DNA of 64,000 nt from NCBI GenBank assembly GCA_030248225.1, contig JASANE010000115.1, forward strand, positions 21,852 to 85,851. The letters are read 5' to 3'. The translations under genes and the position numbers were made by a program. This document shows positions 20,771-32,328 of this stretch, in pieces. The DNA is from Trileptium ribeirensis (Eukaryota > Nematoda > Enoplea > Enoplida > Thoracostomopsidae). Position 1 is the stretch's first letter. Each line of letters starts with the position of its first letter. The notes beneath the pieces are model-generated. The model was not told the DNA's origin. It worked only from the letters and a program-made list of their open reading frames with translations, and made no database searches.

Positions 20771-21248
20771 TCACATGGACGAACCCCTACTCATCAATGC
20801 TTTTGTGTACCGCACACCGGTACTTACACTAATAGATACCGGGGCGGACGTTTCCATAGTGTAACAATATCTGGTTAGTAAGTTAGGCCTCCAGCCGCAG
20901 CCCGACGATTCCACTAGGATAGTATCTGCCACCAAACAGGAATTAGCACTAGACGGCAGCATCAGCGTACCTTTGTCGATCGGGTCCATAAAGGTACAGA
21001 CAGAATTCTTTGTCACTAAAACCGCACCTTATCACTGCATCATAGGAACAAATTTCATGTCCCAACTGCCAAAGTGCATCATAAATTTTAAAGAGCGTTG
21101 CTTAGAAATAGCAGTAGATGAGGAAGAGGCTAATATACCTTTTGCCGGATTAGAACGGTATGACCCGCCATTAATCGCCGTAATGTGTAGGAAACTCACC
21201 ACAATAGAACCCAACACTGAAACCTTCATTAACGCGATCCCCAAATAG
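19776..21248 (+). pseudogene. pro: Aspartic protease, fused in frame to envelope tail, one internal stop
   Basis: Retroviral aspartic proteases dimerise to cut Gag and Pol. The catalytic loop LIDTGADVSIV lies at ~20829-20861. The next codon is TAA (20862-20864), after which the same register continues through the flap-like region and the IIGTNF motif (~21045) expected of the family. Upstream the frame is uninterrupted back through the cytoplasmic tail and transmembrane segment of the envelope. The frame ends at TAG 21246. About 30 bases later RT-linked sequence is open in another register. Confidence 0.8.
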
Positions 21249-21277
21249 CTGATACAGGAGTAGGGCCGGCATTATTC

Positions 21278-22824
21278 GTGCCTGCACCGGAAATGGTAGA
21301 TATCGCAATGGCCCACGCATTAATATTAAGAAGCCAAAGAACAATACCAATCGCAGTATTTAATTTCGGAAACACACCGGTCACTATTTATGCCGGACAA
21401 ACAATAGGTCACATGGAGATAATGATGAACCCAAATGTGCAGTTCCTGAAAGGCACAAACAAAAATCTGATTCGATATGAGGAACATAAGCCAGCGAAGC
21501 ACTTAAATAACATCACCACCCACCCTGAAAGAATTATTCAACATATCGAAGCAGGAAAAAGTTCAATCGACCATGAAAGAGCTCAAACGATCTTGAGTAA
21601 GATAAACTTCGATAAGACTTTATTGTCCCCATTTGAGTTAAAACAACTGAAAACTGCGATCGCTGAGAACGCAGACGTCTTCAGCACGCACGATTTTGAT
21701 CTAGGGCGTTACACTGAACATAAACACCGCATAGAAACCGGAGATGCTAAGCCAATAAAGAAAGCACTGTATCGACTAGCACATTCCCTACGCGAACCGC
21801 TTAGGGAGGAACTAAACAGCATGCTAGATGCGGGACTAATATCGCCATCAAGCTCACCTTGGGGATCACCAATAGTGTACGTAACCAAGAGTGATGGCTC
21901 ACTCCGGCTCTGTGTGGACTTTCGTAAGGTAAACACAGTGGCAGAACAAGATGCATATCCATTACCCAGGATAGATGATATTTTAGGATGCCTCCGAAAC
22001 ACTAAATTAATGTCTAGCTTAGATTTAAATAAGGGTTTCTGACAGCTAGAGCTCGATCCAGAAACAAAAGATAAGACATCCTTCGTAACAGTTCATGGAC
22101 AATACGAATACAAAGTCCTGCCGTTCGGATTGAATTCGTCCCCAGGGGCTTTTCAACGTTGCATGTCCATGATTTTAAAAGGGTTAGAATGGGAAAATGT
22201 TTAATCTACATAGATGACATACTGGTATTTTCACCAACGTTCGAAGATCATTTAACGGATCTAATTAGAGTGTTCGACCGTCTCCGCAGAGCCAATTTGA
22301 AATTGAAACCGTCGAAATGCCACTTTGGCCGAGGTAGTCTAAAATATTTAGGACACATAATTAGCACAGAAGGTGTAAAACCAGATCCCGAAAAGGCAAT
22401 AGCAATCGAGGAATTCAAACGTCCAGAGACGTTGAAGCAGCTTCAAAGTTTCATAGGACTATTAGGGTATTACCACAAATTTATACCAAACTACTCGGAC
22501 ATATGCGAACCACTCAGTAAGTTAAAGCGCAAGGATACTGAATTTAAATGGACACTTAGGTGTGAAGACGCCTTTAAGAAATTAAAACAAACGCTACTAG
22601 ATGAACCCGTGCTAGTGCACCCTGACTTTACACAGCCGTTCATTTTACAAACGGGCGCTTCAGTATACGCAATGGGCGCAGTGCTCTCGCAGAAAACTAA
22701 ACAAGGCCTCAAGCCCATAGCATACGCAAGCAAAGCTCTGCTAGATTATCAACGTAGATACCCGCAATCGAAGCTGAAGCTCTCGCGATCAGATGGGCAG
22801 CGCTACACTTCAAGCATTATTTAG
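21278..22824 (+). pseudogene. pol: Reverse transcriptase, Ty3/Gypsy type, with a stop and a frameshift
   Basis: RT copies element RNA into DNA. Conserved blocks in order are AGLISPSSSPWGSPIVYV, LRLCVDFRKVN, the LDLNKGF block, LPFGLNSSPGAFQR and the catalytic YIDDILVF (~22207). The first register (21278-22042) ends at TGA where the family has Trp, the likely product of a TGG to TGA change. It stays open to about 22203, then the YIDD block is in the next register (22159-22824). The thumb and connection follow (GYYHKFIPNYS..). Confidence 0.88.
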
Positions 22825-23026
22825 TAGGGCACAAATTTCATGTCGAAACCGATCACAAGCCCCTAAAAGCCTTGTTTCACAAGCCAGAAATTCACGCTTA
22901 TTGCAGTGGCGCAGTGAGTTACTGCTTGAATTCGCAGGATTTGAAATACAATACAGGCCAGGCAAAGAAAACGGCAATGCCGATGCTTTGTCGCGGGACC
23001 CTAGGTACGACTTATCCATAAGCTAG
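22610..23026 (+). pseudogene. pol: RNase H domain, frameshifted, catalytic Asp lost
   Basis: The domain removes RNA from RNA-DNA hybrids. The opening block reads LQTGASVYAMGAVLSQ where the family has DAS; the codon is GGC instead of GAC, so the first catalytic Asp is Gly. Register changes occur around 22775 and 22890. The end is typical: FEIQYRPGKENGNADALSR. The order RT-RNase H-integrase fits Ty3/Gypsy. Confidence 0.85.
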
Positions 23027-23430
23027 GAACCAGGAGATACGTATGAAATATTAATGATGGGTCGGGACCCACTGGACCCCGCCCACCAACGACATGTGCA
23101 GCATGGGACCAATCGCACCTGCCGTATCCCGTACGCACAGTAGCACCACTCACCACAGGCGCACCAACCCCTATAACAGGAAGCCCAGTAGCTCCCCCAG
23201 GCCAGCCAAACCCTGAAGCAATCCCATCGCACTTAGTCCCCGACACGCAAATAACTACAGTACCCCCAGCAACGCTAACCCAACAGGCAGCCACGCTAAG
23301 CGCAATTCCAATCCGGATGGATCCAGGGGAAACTCCAGTAATGTCGGTACGCACTACAACTATCTCGGGTTCTGGAGTCGGACCTCAGGCTCGAGGATCA
23401 AAAAGGCCACACCGGCCTGAATGAGAAACC
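23027..23430 (+). other. Pro/Thr-rich linker between RNase H and integrase
   Basis: One plus-strand register is open through most of this stretch and encodes a Pro/Thr/Ala-rich linker, ending at TGA about 23422. It has no recognised domain. Confidence 0.5.
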
Positions 23431-26400
23431 GTGGGTCTAAGAGCAACTACACTACCCACAGAACAGGAATTTGATAGGCTCATGAAATTAATGATGTACT
23501 ACGAAACAGAAATACTACCGACCGTTAGGATCGAGGACGCACAGGACACTCGCGAAAACATCTACTTACCGTTCTTTTCAGATCTCCCAGATTTAAATTT
23601 AGTACGGCTCTTACCATATATACAACGAAATGACCCGGAATTGGGTCCAATTTGGTGGTATTTGTACAACAAAACACGGCCCAGGGCCGAGCTAGGCGCA
23701 CTAAGAATCAAAATGCTAGCTCATTATTTTGAATTAGCTCAGGATACTAAGATACTGTACATGCATCCATTACAACCAGGAGACATAAACTATAAATTAC
23801 GTGTCCCTATCACGCTCGTACAACAAATACTCAAACATGAACATAACACCTTATATGGAGGATATCCTGGCCATGATCGGCTCATCGCTAAATTGAAACA
23901 ATTTTATTACTGGAAAGGTATGTCATAACACGCACAACAATGGATCAGGCGATGCACTCTATGTCAATCCGCGAAGGACCCGATTTCTCGGATAACCACC
24001 GGATTGGGCAGGGTTCCGTTGGCAAATCAACCAATGTATCGTGTATTCGTAGACATACTCGATATCCAGGTCAGATCACAAGCAGGCAATCGCTACGTTA
24101 TTGCATTTATAGATCAATTTACAAAATTCGCAGTAGCGGTAGCAATAAGGCACCAGGATGCACATACTGCCGCTCACATATTTTTATATGAGGTAGTTAA
24201 TAAGTACGGAGCTCCCAGGGAGCTATATTCTGATAGAGGAGGTGCTTTCACCGCACACATGTTTGAAAGCCTGTGCCAGGGGATGCACATATTTCGGCAC
24301 ATGAGTTTAGCTTACCACCCTCAAGCAAATGGTGAGATTGAAAGATTCAATAGAACATTATTATATCTATTAAGAGTAAGCGTACCGCAAGATGATCACC
24401 ATTCATGGGATGTATCATTACCATTTTGTGTAATGGCTTATAATTCTTCGGTACGCACAGCCACCAAATATCCGCGATTTTTCCTAATGCATGGATTTTA
24501 TCCTAGGTTACCCGGAGAATACGACACGCATAGTGCAGCCACAGGATACACTGGAGCTCACTCATATAGAGCCAACGCGCAGCGCTGGATGGCTTCTATT
24601 AGGGAACGCGCATACCAATCAATGAGAGCCGCGCAGGAAGTAAATCGGCTAAGGTACGATAGGCGAGCTCGCGAACCACGCTATCAAACGGGGGAATTAG
24701 TCTGGGTTTATAGACACGATACCACACCAGGAACGTATAGAAAACTCACGCCCCGTTGGTGCGGACCATACGAAATACTAGGGATCACACCGCCGTGCAT
24801 GCGTGTAAGAATGCATTCTAATCCGGAAGGTATGGCGCATGTGGTACACCTTAATAGAACTAAGCCGTGTTTTAGGGCATTAGATCCAGTGCCTAATGTA
24901 GGAGACTGTCTAGGTCAAGTACACGCCTCCGTTCTAGAAAGGGGTTTAGATGAGCCAACTCAACGAATTATCGCTGATAGGGATGTTGTAACAGAAATCG
25001 AGCCTGTCGATGAGGTAGCAGTGCGCACAGTAAGAACAGCAGTCAGTGATAGTTCGGACACTGAAAGTATAGAAATGGGTGACCCCAACGATCCCAACTT
25101 CTACCGCCGGACATACGCAGAAATCGAGGCCGAACAAGCAGCAACGGAGCACATCGAGTACCGGACGCACGATTACGAACCGCAGAATCAAAGGACAGTC
25201 AGGAATCGGATTCCACGGACTGATCCGGATAGAGAAATAGAACCATCTTGGCCACCAATGTCGCAAGAGCAGGTTACCAGCCGAGAGGCCTTTTCATACA
25301 TACCAGAACCTGGTAGCCGAGACACGCAGGTAGAATACGGACGACATACTGTACCAGTGACCACGATGGAACGAATAGCGGCCACCAGCGAGGAGGTTCC
25401 ATTTGGCGTACCGACTGTAGGTGTCCGAATACCCGAAGGACAACACTTTTACCCAGCGGACATCACGCTGTCTACAACACCAAGAGGAGCTTCAGGAGGA
25501 ATCGTCGTACCTGGACCATACACCTCCGGAGATCTACGTTATGCAATCATGCTCGCTGCTCAGGACCATCCATTATTTCAATCGCGACCCGCCGAACATA
25601 TTATAGCGTCACGACTAAGGGTACCAATGGAGATGGCAACTCAAACTGTAGGGGACTATACAACAATGCGTCCCTATAGCGCTCCACCAGCAGCTGCCGA
25701 CAGACCTATGTCTCCCCACCACTATGTCTTTCGTGAGGCGGCTGTTACTCAGCCACCTCCAGGGTCGCCGATGTCCAGCTACTTGTTGGAGACTTCGGGA
25801 GAAGGCACAACCATGGACGTAAGAGCAGCTGAAGCAGACGACAAAGTGACCAGCCAAACATCACAGGAACCATCTTCCACCGAGCGGCTCGGTCAGGCAG
25901 GACAGGAAACATCAAGTAGCGACTCTAGGACACAATCGGGAACTTCTGGCTCATTAAGCGAATTCACACTTGCCGGATCAAGTAGCGAAGCGCCAGCGCC
26001 TCTAAGAAGAACTGGACGTCCAGTGACCTTGAGTACTCCTCCTCGAACACGAGCCCCACCGGATGAGCGAGGAAAGAGCCTTGTTGGAGGAGCCACCCAA
26101 CGGAAACAGGTCACATCGACACGAGGAAGCTCGACTATCCGGTTTGCTAGTACCGAACAACCAGGACCGTCCACAGTAACTATCACCGAACTAGTACACC
26201 CCGTCACCACTACTACCACTTCCTCAGGAATAATACGACTCAGCACTGCCCAGGCAACAGCACCGACCAGACACCTCCTTCATCGCCAGGCTAGAGACCG
26301 GGTCTTTAGACCATATGGCGTAGCATCGGACGAGGAAGTAGGAGACGCCCTACGTAGGCCCAGACGAGTGACTTTCCTGGAACCAACAGCGACTACTAGC

Positions 26401-26640
26401 GAAACGACCGGAACCTCTACCAGACTGGCATCTACTACTCGCACGCAGTCCACCAGTGTCACCACCTCAATGACCAGTGCACCAATCTCGACACCCCAAC
26501 CATTTCGTAGAGGCGAACGCTCCCTAGGCGAAACTCGACCATCAACCTCATTCTCACGATATCCTTCCAGCCAAGAATTACACCCTGCGGCTTGGCGACA
26601 ACGGACACCCCGACCACCAGCGTACGAAGAATCTGATTAA
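23431..26640 (+). pseudogene. pol: Integrase with a ~580-residue low-complexity tail, one in-frame TAA
   Basis: Integrase inserts element DNA into chromosomes. The HHCC zinc module (HNTLYGGYPGH..., CTLC) spans ~23840-23960 and is interrupted by a TAA at 23926-23928, with the register open on both sides. The DDE core has VDILD (~24050), YSDRGGAF (~24230) and GEIERFNR (~24330). A GPY/F-like module (WCGPYEILG) ends near 24890. The remaining ~580 residues are Ser/Thr/Pro/Arg-rich and unlike known integrases; they could be a separate protein in frame. The frame ends at TAA 26638. Confidence 0.88.
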
Positions 26641-26737
26641 GACGATCCAGACTTACGAGTAGACTGACTCAACCCGTGCTAGCACGTACCTCTAATCATG
26701 CAAACGAGCAACCATAAAAAAGGGGGAATTAGAAGAG

Positions 26738-26832
26738 GGAAATATATATATATATATATATAAAAGTCCGGAATATATATATATATATATATATATATAG
26801 ATACAGATACATGTATATATATATATATACAA
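26738..26832. repeat. (AT)n microsatellite
   Basis: Three runs of alternating AT separated by short interruptions, lying in the spacer between integrase and the first accessory ORF. Confidence 0.95.
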
Positions 26833-26892
26833 TTTTATTAGTAGACAAGATCATTATGACACCTAGACTTATTCCCGGCATATACATTATAG

Positions 26893-28164
26893 ATGCATCG
26901 AGCTCACAGCACCAACAACATCAATGCCCGTTTGATCCCAAAGGGCGTGCGGCACGCACCAGTGGACATCGACGGGCACGTGTTCCCAAAAGTGCCTCAA
27001 TACCTCGTGGATCGAGCAGAGCGCTGTGAATTCTTTTCGCTCAAAAGCAAAAGGTGGAGCTACCTGTCCAACGAACATTCCTCCGCCGATCGCTTCGAAC
27101 ACGACGGGAGGCGTCTCGCCAGTGCTGCCGAGCACTACCATCTCAGCATCCTGGAGCTGTTGGGACGCGACGAGGAAGCAAAGGAGTTGGGCGAAATGGA
27201 CATCTCCCCAACCGAACTCCAGCTCCGCAGCATCGCCCTACAGCGCCAGATCCCGCATAGTGTTCGGCGGTGGCACATGTCCTACCGGGCACACCTGATG
27301 CGGCCGATTCTGTTGGCAAAATTCAACATCGATGAGTACGCCGAGGAGTTGGAAAGAACCGGCAGCCGGCCACTCCTCAGCGACTCAATGGACAACTTTT
27401 GGGGCACGGGCATGCCCCCGGCCCAATGCAGCGGCCACCGAACAATCTGCCATAACGTTACTGGCCGGTTGCTCGAGGAGATCCGAGCTTTCAATCGCGA
27501 CGGGTTCGTTCGATGGCCACGGGTAATAATCGTCGGCGACGAGCAGGCCCTGCCGCTCCTCGACGTAGCCGACGAGCACAACTGGCTCGTCCTCACTTAC
27601 CCAACGCTGACAATGGTCGAGCTGCTGCAGTGGGCCAATGCACTATTGACGCCGCAGACGGACTGCATCTTCGTCCTTGGCGGTTATGACGACGTGTGGC
27701 TGGAACCGCGGAAAGCATTCTCGCCAGGTGCCTATTTCAAGCGCATAAAACGGCACCTGGGAGTACTGGATCGGCGCGCCCGGGAAGATGCCGCCATCTA
27801 CGTTGCGTCGCCTCCCCCACACTGGAACGCCAACAACTACACTGTCGACACCTGGGGACGGCAATTCCGCACACGGAAAACGGAGCTCACTATCAGCCAC
27901 CAATCGCTCCGTAACGTAATCATGCCACGATGGCCGGCGCCACTCATGGAACCCGAAGCCTGGGACGCGGTCGGACCGTTCAACCAGGGGGAGGACCGGC
28001 GGCGTTGGAACAAACCTGTTGTGGCTCCAACGTGCCACCTCGAATTGGTCGCGTGGATAGAACAAAACATTCAAAGCGCGGACATTATCCGGCGGCTTAT
28101 GGAGCGACCACCGCCAAAAGAAGAATATCATGACTATTCTGATAATGAGGAGCCAAGTATATAA
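26893..28164 (+). CDS. NADAR (YbiA-like) domain plus SGNH-like domain, accessory ORF 1
   Basis: NADAR proteins hydrolyse N-glycosidic bonds of ADP-ribose derivatives; some reverse DNA guanine ADP-ribosylation. The intact 423-codon frame has FFSLKSKRWSYLSN, AAEHYHL, RPILLAKFNIDEYAEELERTG, FWGTG and a CHNVTGRLLEEIR end, in the order of that family (residues ~45-210). Residues ~210-400 resemble an SGNH hydrolase: VIIVGDEQALPLL for the GDS block and VLGGYDDV for GxND. The usual catalytic Ser is absent, so this half may not be an esterase. The ATG directly follows a tatag acceptor-like site. It is GC-richer than the flanks. Domain calls come from pattern reading, not a profile search. Confidence 0.75.
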   Translation: MHRAHSTNNINARLIPKGVRHAPVDIDGHVFPKVPQYLVDRAERCEFFSLKSKRWSYLSNEHSSADRFEHDGRRLASAAEHYHLSILELLGRDEEAKELGEMDISPTELQLRSIALQRQIPHSVRRWHMSYRAHLMRPILLAKFNIDEYAEELERTGSRPLLSDSMDNFWGTGMPPAQCSGHRTICHNVTGRLLEEIRAFNRDGFVRWPRVIIVGDEQALPLLDVADEHNWLVLTYPTLTMVELLQWANALLTPQTDCIFVLGGYDDVWLEPRKAFSPGAYFKRIKRHLGVLDRRAREDAAIYVASPPPHWNANNYTVDTWGRQFRTRKTELTISHQSLRNVIMPRWPAPLMEPEAWDAVGPFNQGEDRRRWNKPVVAPTCHLELVAWIEQNIQSADIIRRLMERPPPKEEYHDYSDNEEPSI

Positions 28165-28404
28165 AGAGGTGGCGGGTACAGGCAAAGAATTGTTAGAGCA
28201 GTTTAGAAAGTTGGGAGCAGGGAAGAAACTAAATGTTTAAATCATCCGGAGATGATAGAGACGCAAACCGCTATACAGGCTAAATTCACTTGAGATAGGC
28301 ACTTTAACCCAACGACGCATGCACTTGGAAAATAAAGATAGGCAAGGCAAGCGGTGCGTTAAGCAGATAAGTGTATACTAGATTTATCTAAGTTCCCTTT
28401 ATAG

Positions 28405-29644
28405 ATGAGCACCAGCAACATCGACGTGACACCAAACCGAAAATCCGGCGGACGACTACCAACGGTCGGACCGTACGCTCCGCCGGAAACTGCCTTATTC
28501 CAGCTACCTACAATCCCGGTCTACCGAGTGGACCTGAATATGCCATATGCCGCATTCCTCTCGCATGGTACGTATTGCCCAGAGCTGTCGAACATGCACG
28601 AAACGCCAGTGCCGTTCAGCAACGATTGCGTCCTTGCCAACTCCGTAGAGCGGCATTACGACGTCCAGGTGCTGGCACTTCTGGAGCACCATGACGCCGC
28701 TCGAGAACTCATCGCATCCACCGACACACCCCTGCAGATCAAATCCCGGGCGCGAGTGCTAAAGGATGAACTAATCGACTACGTCACTAGCGCTCGCCTT
28801 AAGCCGCTGTTGGAGCACATCATGCGCCCAATACTGCTCAAGAAATTCGCCATCCCGGAGTACGCGCATGTGCTCCAACTTACCGAAAATCAACAACTAC
28901 TCGAAGCCTCAACGGACTCTTTCTGGGGTGTCGGACGCTCCAGTCAGCAACTGCAGAATAAGGAGGCGCCCGGACGCTGCCATAATATCATGGGACGCCT
29001 GCTCGAAGAGGTGCGCGAATTCCGCGCCACAGGCAACGTGCGGTGGCCCCAGACAGCCATATTGAGAGACGCGTTGGCCCTACCCCTGTTGGAAATGGCC
29101 GAGGATAATAACTGGTTGGTCAATGGATGGCCAGACACTCATCTCGCCCGGCTTGTCCAGGCCACCAACGCCATCGTCACGCCGCAGCTGAAGTGCATCA
29201 TCCTACTAGGCGGCTACAATTACATCTATCGAAAGGCGCCTCTGGAGCAGCTCCATGCGACAAATCCAAACGCGGCATTCAAGAAGGTAAAGCGCCATCG
29301 GGGTTTTATCAAAACGGGTAGCGCCAACTACAACCATCATTATAACACCGCCTATACCGCGTTGGGTTGCTACCAATCAGGATGCCACGTCCTGGACGGC
29401 TGAGCTGAAACAAATCCTGATCAACCATCGTCAACGGTATAACACGCTTCACAACGTGTTTATTCCAACGTGGCCCGTCGCATTCAACACACCCGATGCG
29501 TGGGAGAGAGACGAGCCACACATGGAGTGGGGCGAGCGACCGCAGTTCCGCGAGCCGATGGTATCCAACTACTGCCGTCGCAACCTACGCGAGTGGGTAA
29601 GCCATTTGGTTCGCGACGCTGAGTTGAAACGCTTGGCACCCTGA
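28405..29644 (+). pseudogene. NADAR plus SGNH-like, accessory ORF 2 (frameshifted paralogue)
   Basis: It is clearly homologous to the preceding ORF: RPILLKKFAIPEYAHVL, DSFWGVG, CHNIMGRLLEEVREF, then the AL.LPLLEMA and LLGGYNYI blocks. The first register runs 28405-29403. A register change near 29340-29385 carries the conserved end (PTWPVAFNTPDAW...) to TGA at 29642-29644. The GDE of the first ORF is RDA here, so the SGNH-like site is even less canonical. The ATG directly follows ttccctttatag. A tandem duplication of an accessory gene is the simplest origin. Confidence 0.7.
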
Positions 29645-30592
29645 GCGATTGCGAATAGAAAAGCGGAGCGTTAGCAGCTAACGCAAAGCGAGAAAAGGTA
29701 GAAGGGCATGGAAGAAAGTAAGGTCGATAGGCACGGTCTATTGAGAGGCGCATAGGGAAGAGTAGTCCTAGGCGAAAAGCGCGAGTACATACCTAACTAA
29801 CAGCAGTAAGATACAGCTAAGGTAACAGCTTACTGTAACAGTCACAAGCATTGCTCGTAACTGAACGAGGTAGAAGTAAAAGTTGCAACTTTGATAGGTC
29901 GAAAATTACAGAATAAAATTACCAAATAGAATACCCGAGACTGATAGCATCGAAAGCCAACCTTTTAACAAATTGAAATAAACTAGAGGAGTAATCGATT
30001 TCCAGCTTATTACATGAAAATTGCTTAAAGAAACCCTGGGTCAGGGCACAACCGGCAGCCGGGTCCTTTCTTGGGCTGAACCAAATCCATGATGGAGGTA
30101 CGTGCTAGCGATGTATGTATATATATATACCGTTTTAATAATAATATTGTGTGCATATGTGTAATGTTTAGAACGTTAGCTGAAATTTAAATAGATCAAG
30201 TGAGACACACCTTCAAAACATTACGAATAAAACTAGAATTAAAACTTAAACTCAAAATATTATAAACCATAAGGGAAAACTTCCAAAAATGTCGAATAAT
30301 AAGGGAGAAGGGAGGCGTTTTTGGTGACAACCAAACAAGTTGAACGTCCTTCTACCCTCGTTTTAGCAAAATTTCTAGTGTAATTGTAGGCCCAAAACGG
30401 GCTAAATTTTCCCAAATGGGCCAAATTTTGCAAATTGCGCATTAGTTTTACTCAACTTACACCAAGGGCTGTACATCATACTAGATACAAAGGGCAAAAT
30501 TTTACGAAAACCTTACACTTTTCTATACTTACTGGGTAAAATAATTTCTACCATAAGTAAGGAGTCTAATAAATCCAAAAATATTTAAGAGA
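29645..30592 (+). other. 3' untranslated part of the giant retroelement
   Basis: No convincing gene. A purine run, AAGGGAGAAGGGAGG at 30301-30315, could be a polypurine tract but is 280 bases from the LTR. The bases just before the LTR are not a good tract. Confidence 0.5.
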
Positions 30593-31433
30593 TGTAACAG
30601 CCCTAGATTTTTAGGGATTTCTAATAAGGCCAAAAGTAGGGAAACATTTAAACTAAGGCCAAAACAAGGAGTATATCTAACGGGACGGGCGATCGGATAC
30701 CGGTGGAGCGTGATTCCGGTATTATATGGTGTGTGCATTCATTGTTGTTATAAAATTAAAGTCATATCTTGCTTGTTGTATCATCACGCTCCACCTGCCT
30801 GGCATGCGCGGGCATGATTATTGTCGCATGAGATATAACAAAATAGGAACCCAAATTGCAGGTGTCCGGTCGACCCGAGGTGGATTCAATGATAATATGT
30901 ACATTTGTAAAAATTTTTGGATGTGTGTATAAAGAAATGTGACTTTATTTTATTCTACTTTATATGGTAAAAGAGGGTGGTAAAATGTCCGGGAAGGAAA
31001 GCGATCAAACCTATCAAAAAGTTATTTTTCCAGGGCTACTTAAGAACGAAATTATTATATCTTCTGACACTTCAGGCCATGTAGGCTTATACCGTTACCA
31101 AGAGGGCTCCCTAAGGCTTCAAAATTTTGTGTTCCGGTCAACTTGGTCCTCACCGGTAAGTACTTAGGGACCCCTAAGTAGGCGTTTAAACACCCTATTT
31201 TCAAGGCCTCCTATCTCCACAGAAATAACCAAAACTCCCCAATTTTTCGATCTCTACATCTCCACGGGGTCTTACCCTAACAGTTCCACTGAAAACGGGG
31301 ACCACCTAACTTAACTGGTCCGAGCAGGACCCTAATAACTCTCCCGGGACACCAAAATTTCCTGATTTCATCGTACGAAACCGCCTCTAACAGGCCACCT
31401 ATGGGAGCTATATTAAATTTAATATTTCTATCA

Positions 31434-31482
31434 GTAGGCGACCAGCCAGGGCGTGAACCCGGTCCCGCCCCCGGCCGCCTAC
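31434..31482 (+). promoter_or_regulatory. Conserved 49-nt hairpin, copy 2
   Basis: Arms GTAGGCGACC and GGCCGCCTAC. The G-U pair of copy 1 is G-C here. AATAAA follows at 31508. Confidence 0.65.
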
Positions 31483-31870
31483 TATTTTCGGTTCCCCTGC
31501 AATACCAAATAAACTCCAGAACAACATAATAAGTTGGAGCCCTCTAAGCGCCGATATATTTGGCTGTTGATAAGACCTCGCGCCGACCATCGCGAGGTTT
31601 AGTTGTTATTTGCTTTTAGCCACAACAAGCTCTGCTCGCGGGCATCGATCATTTTCGACCGGCGGGGTTTTATGATATAGCAGCCGATTTGTGTTATTTC
31701 TAAGTTTGTTGTTGCGCTGCTTTCTTTTATGCTTGAGTTGCCATTGCCGTGTATATGCCTTTGCTATGTATATATAAGCCGGTTAGAATTTTTGAAAATT
31801 TGGAATTTTCAGATGTTGGAGATCAGCCAGGGCACTGAGGAACAGCAGAGAAAAAGGGGGTAGCTGAGAG

Positions 31871-31877
31871 TATAAAA
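31871..31877 (+). promoter_or_regulatory. TATA box of 3' LTR
   Basis: TATAAAA in the same context as 8944. Confidence 0.65.
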
Positions 31878-32312
31878 GGAAAGGGCTCGACGCAGCGTCG
31901 GGACCAGTCGGGAAATGCCGCTCTAAAGGCGGCGGTTTTCTTCTGCAGGCGGTTGTCGCCATTTGTTTTCCTGTTTTCAAAATTTTGGGTTTTCGTTTCC
32001 GGTTTTCAAGCTTAAATCACAACTGGTTTCTTTTGGTTCTCAAACTAAGCAATTCGTTGAGGGCGCGGCAGCACGCGCCCTATTCACGCTTGCAAATGAC
32101 TGCGGACCTCCACTCAATTCGAAGGCACTCAGACGAGTGAAGTACCAAACAAGGGCATGAGACGGAGTCAGCTGCAACGTATAGTCGAGCCAAATTTTTA
32201 GGAAATTCTTGTGCTCGCACCCGTTAGTCGAGCGACAACCCTGAGAAGGACCCCAAAGCAATTGTTTTCCCCAACTTTCTGGGAAGGAAAACTTATAGGC
32301 GCGGACCCATAA

Positions 32313-32328
32313 ACCGTTTAGACACGGT
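32313..32328 (+). promoter_or_regulatory. Short LTR hairpin, copy c of 3' LTR
   Basis: ACCGT / ACGGT arms around TTAGAC, the counterpart of 10515-10530. Confidence 0.5.

Noticed and set aside
20862..23928. Reassigned stop codons (TAA/TGA read as amino acids)
   Set aside because: Stops are few, mixed with frameshifts and a lost catalytic Asp, and the tropomyosin gene ends normally at TGA. Decay explains them better.
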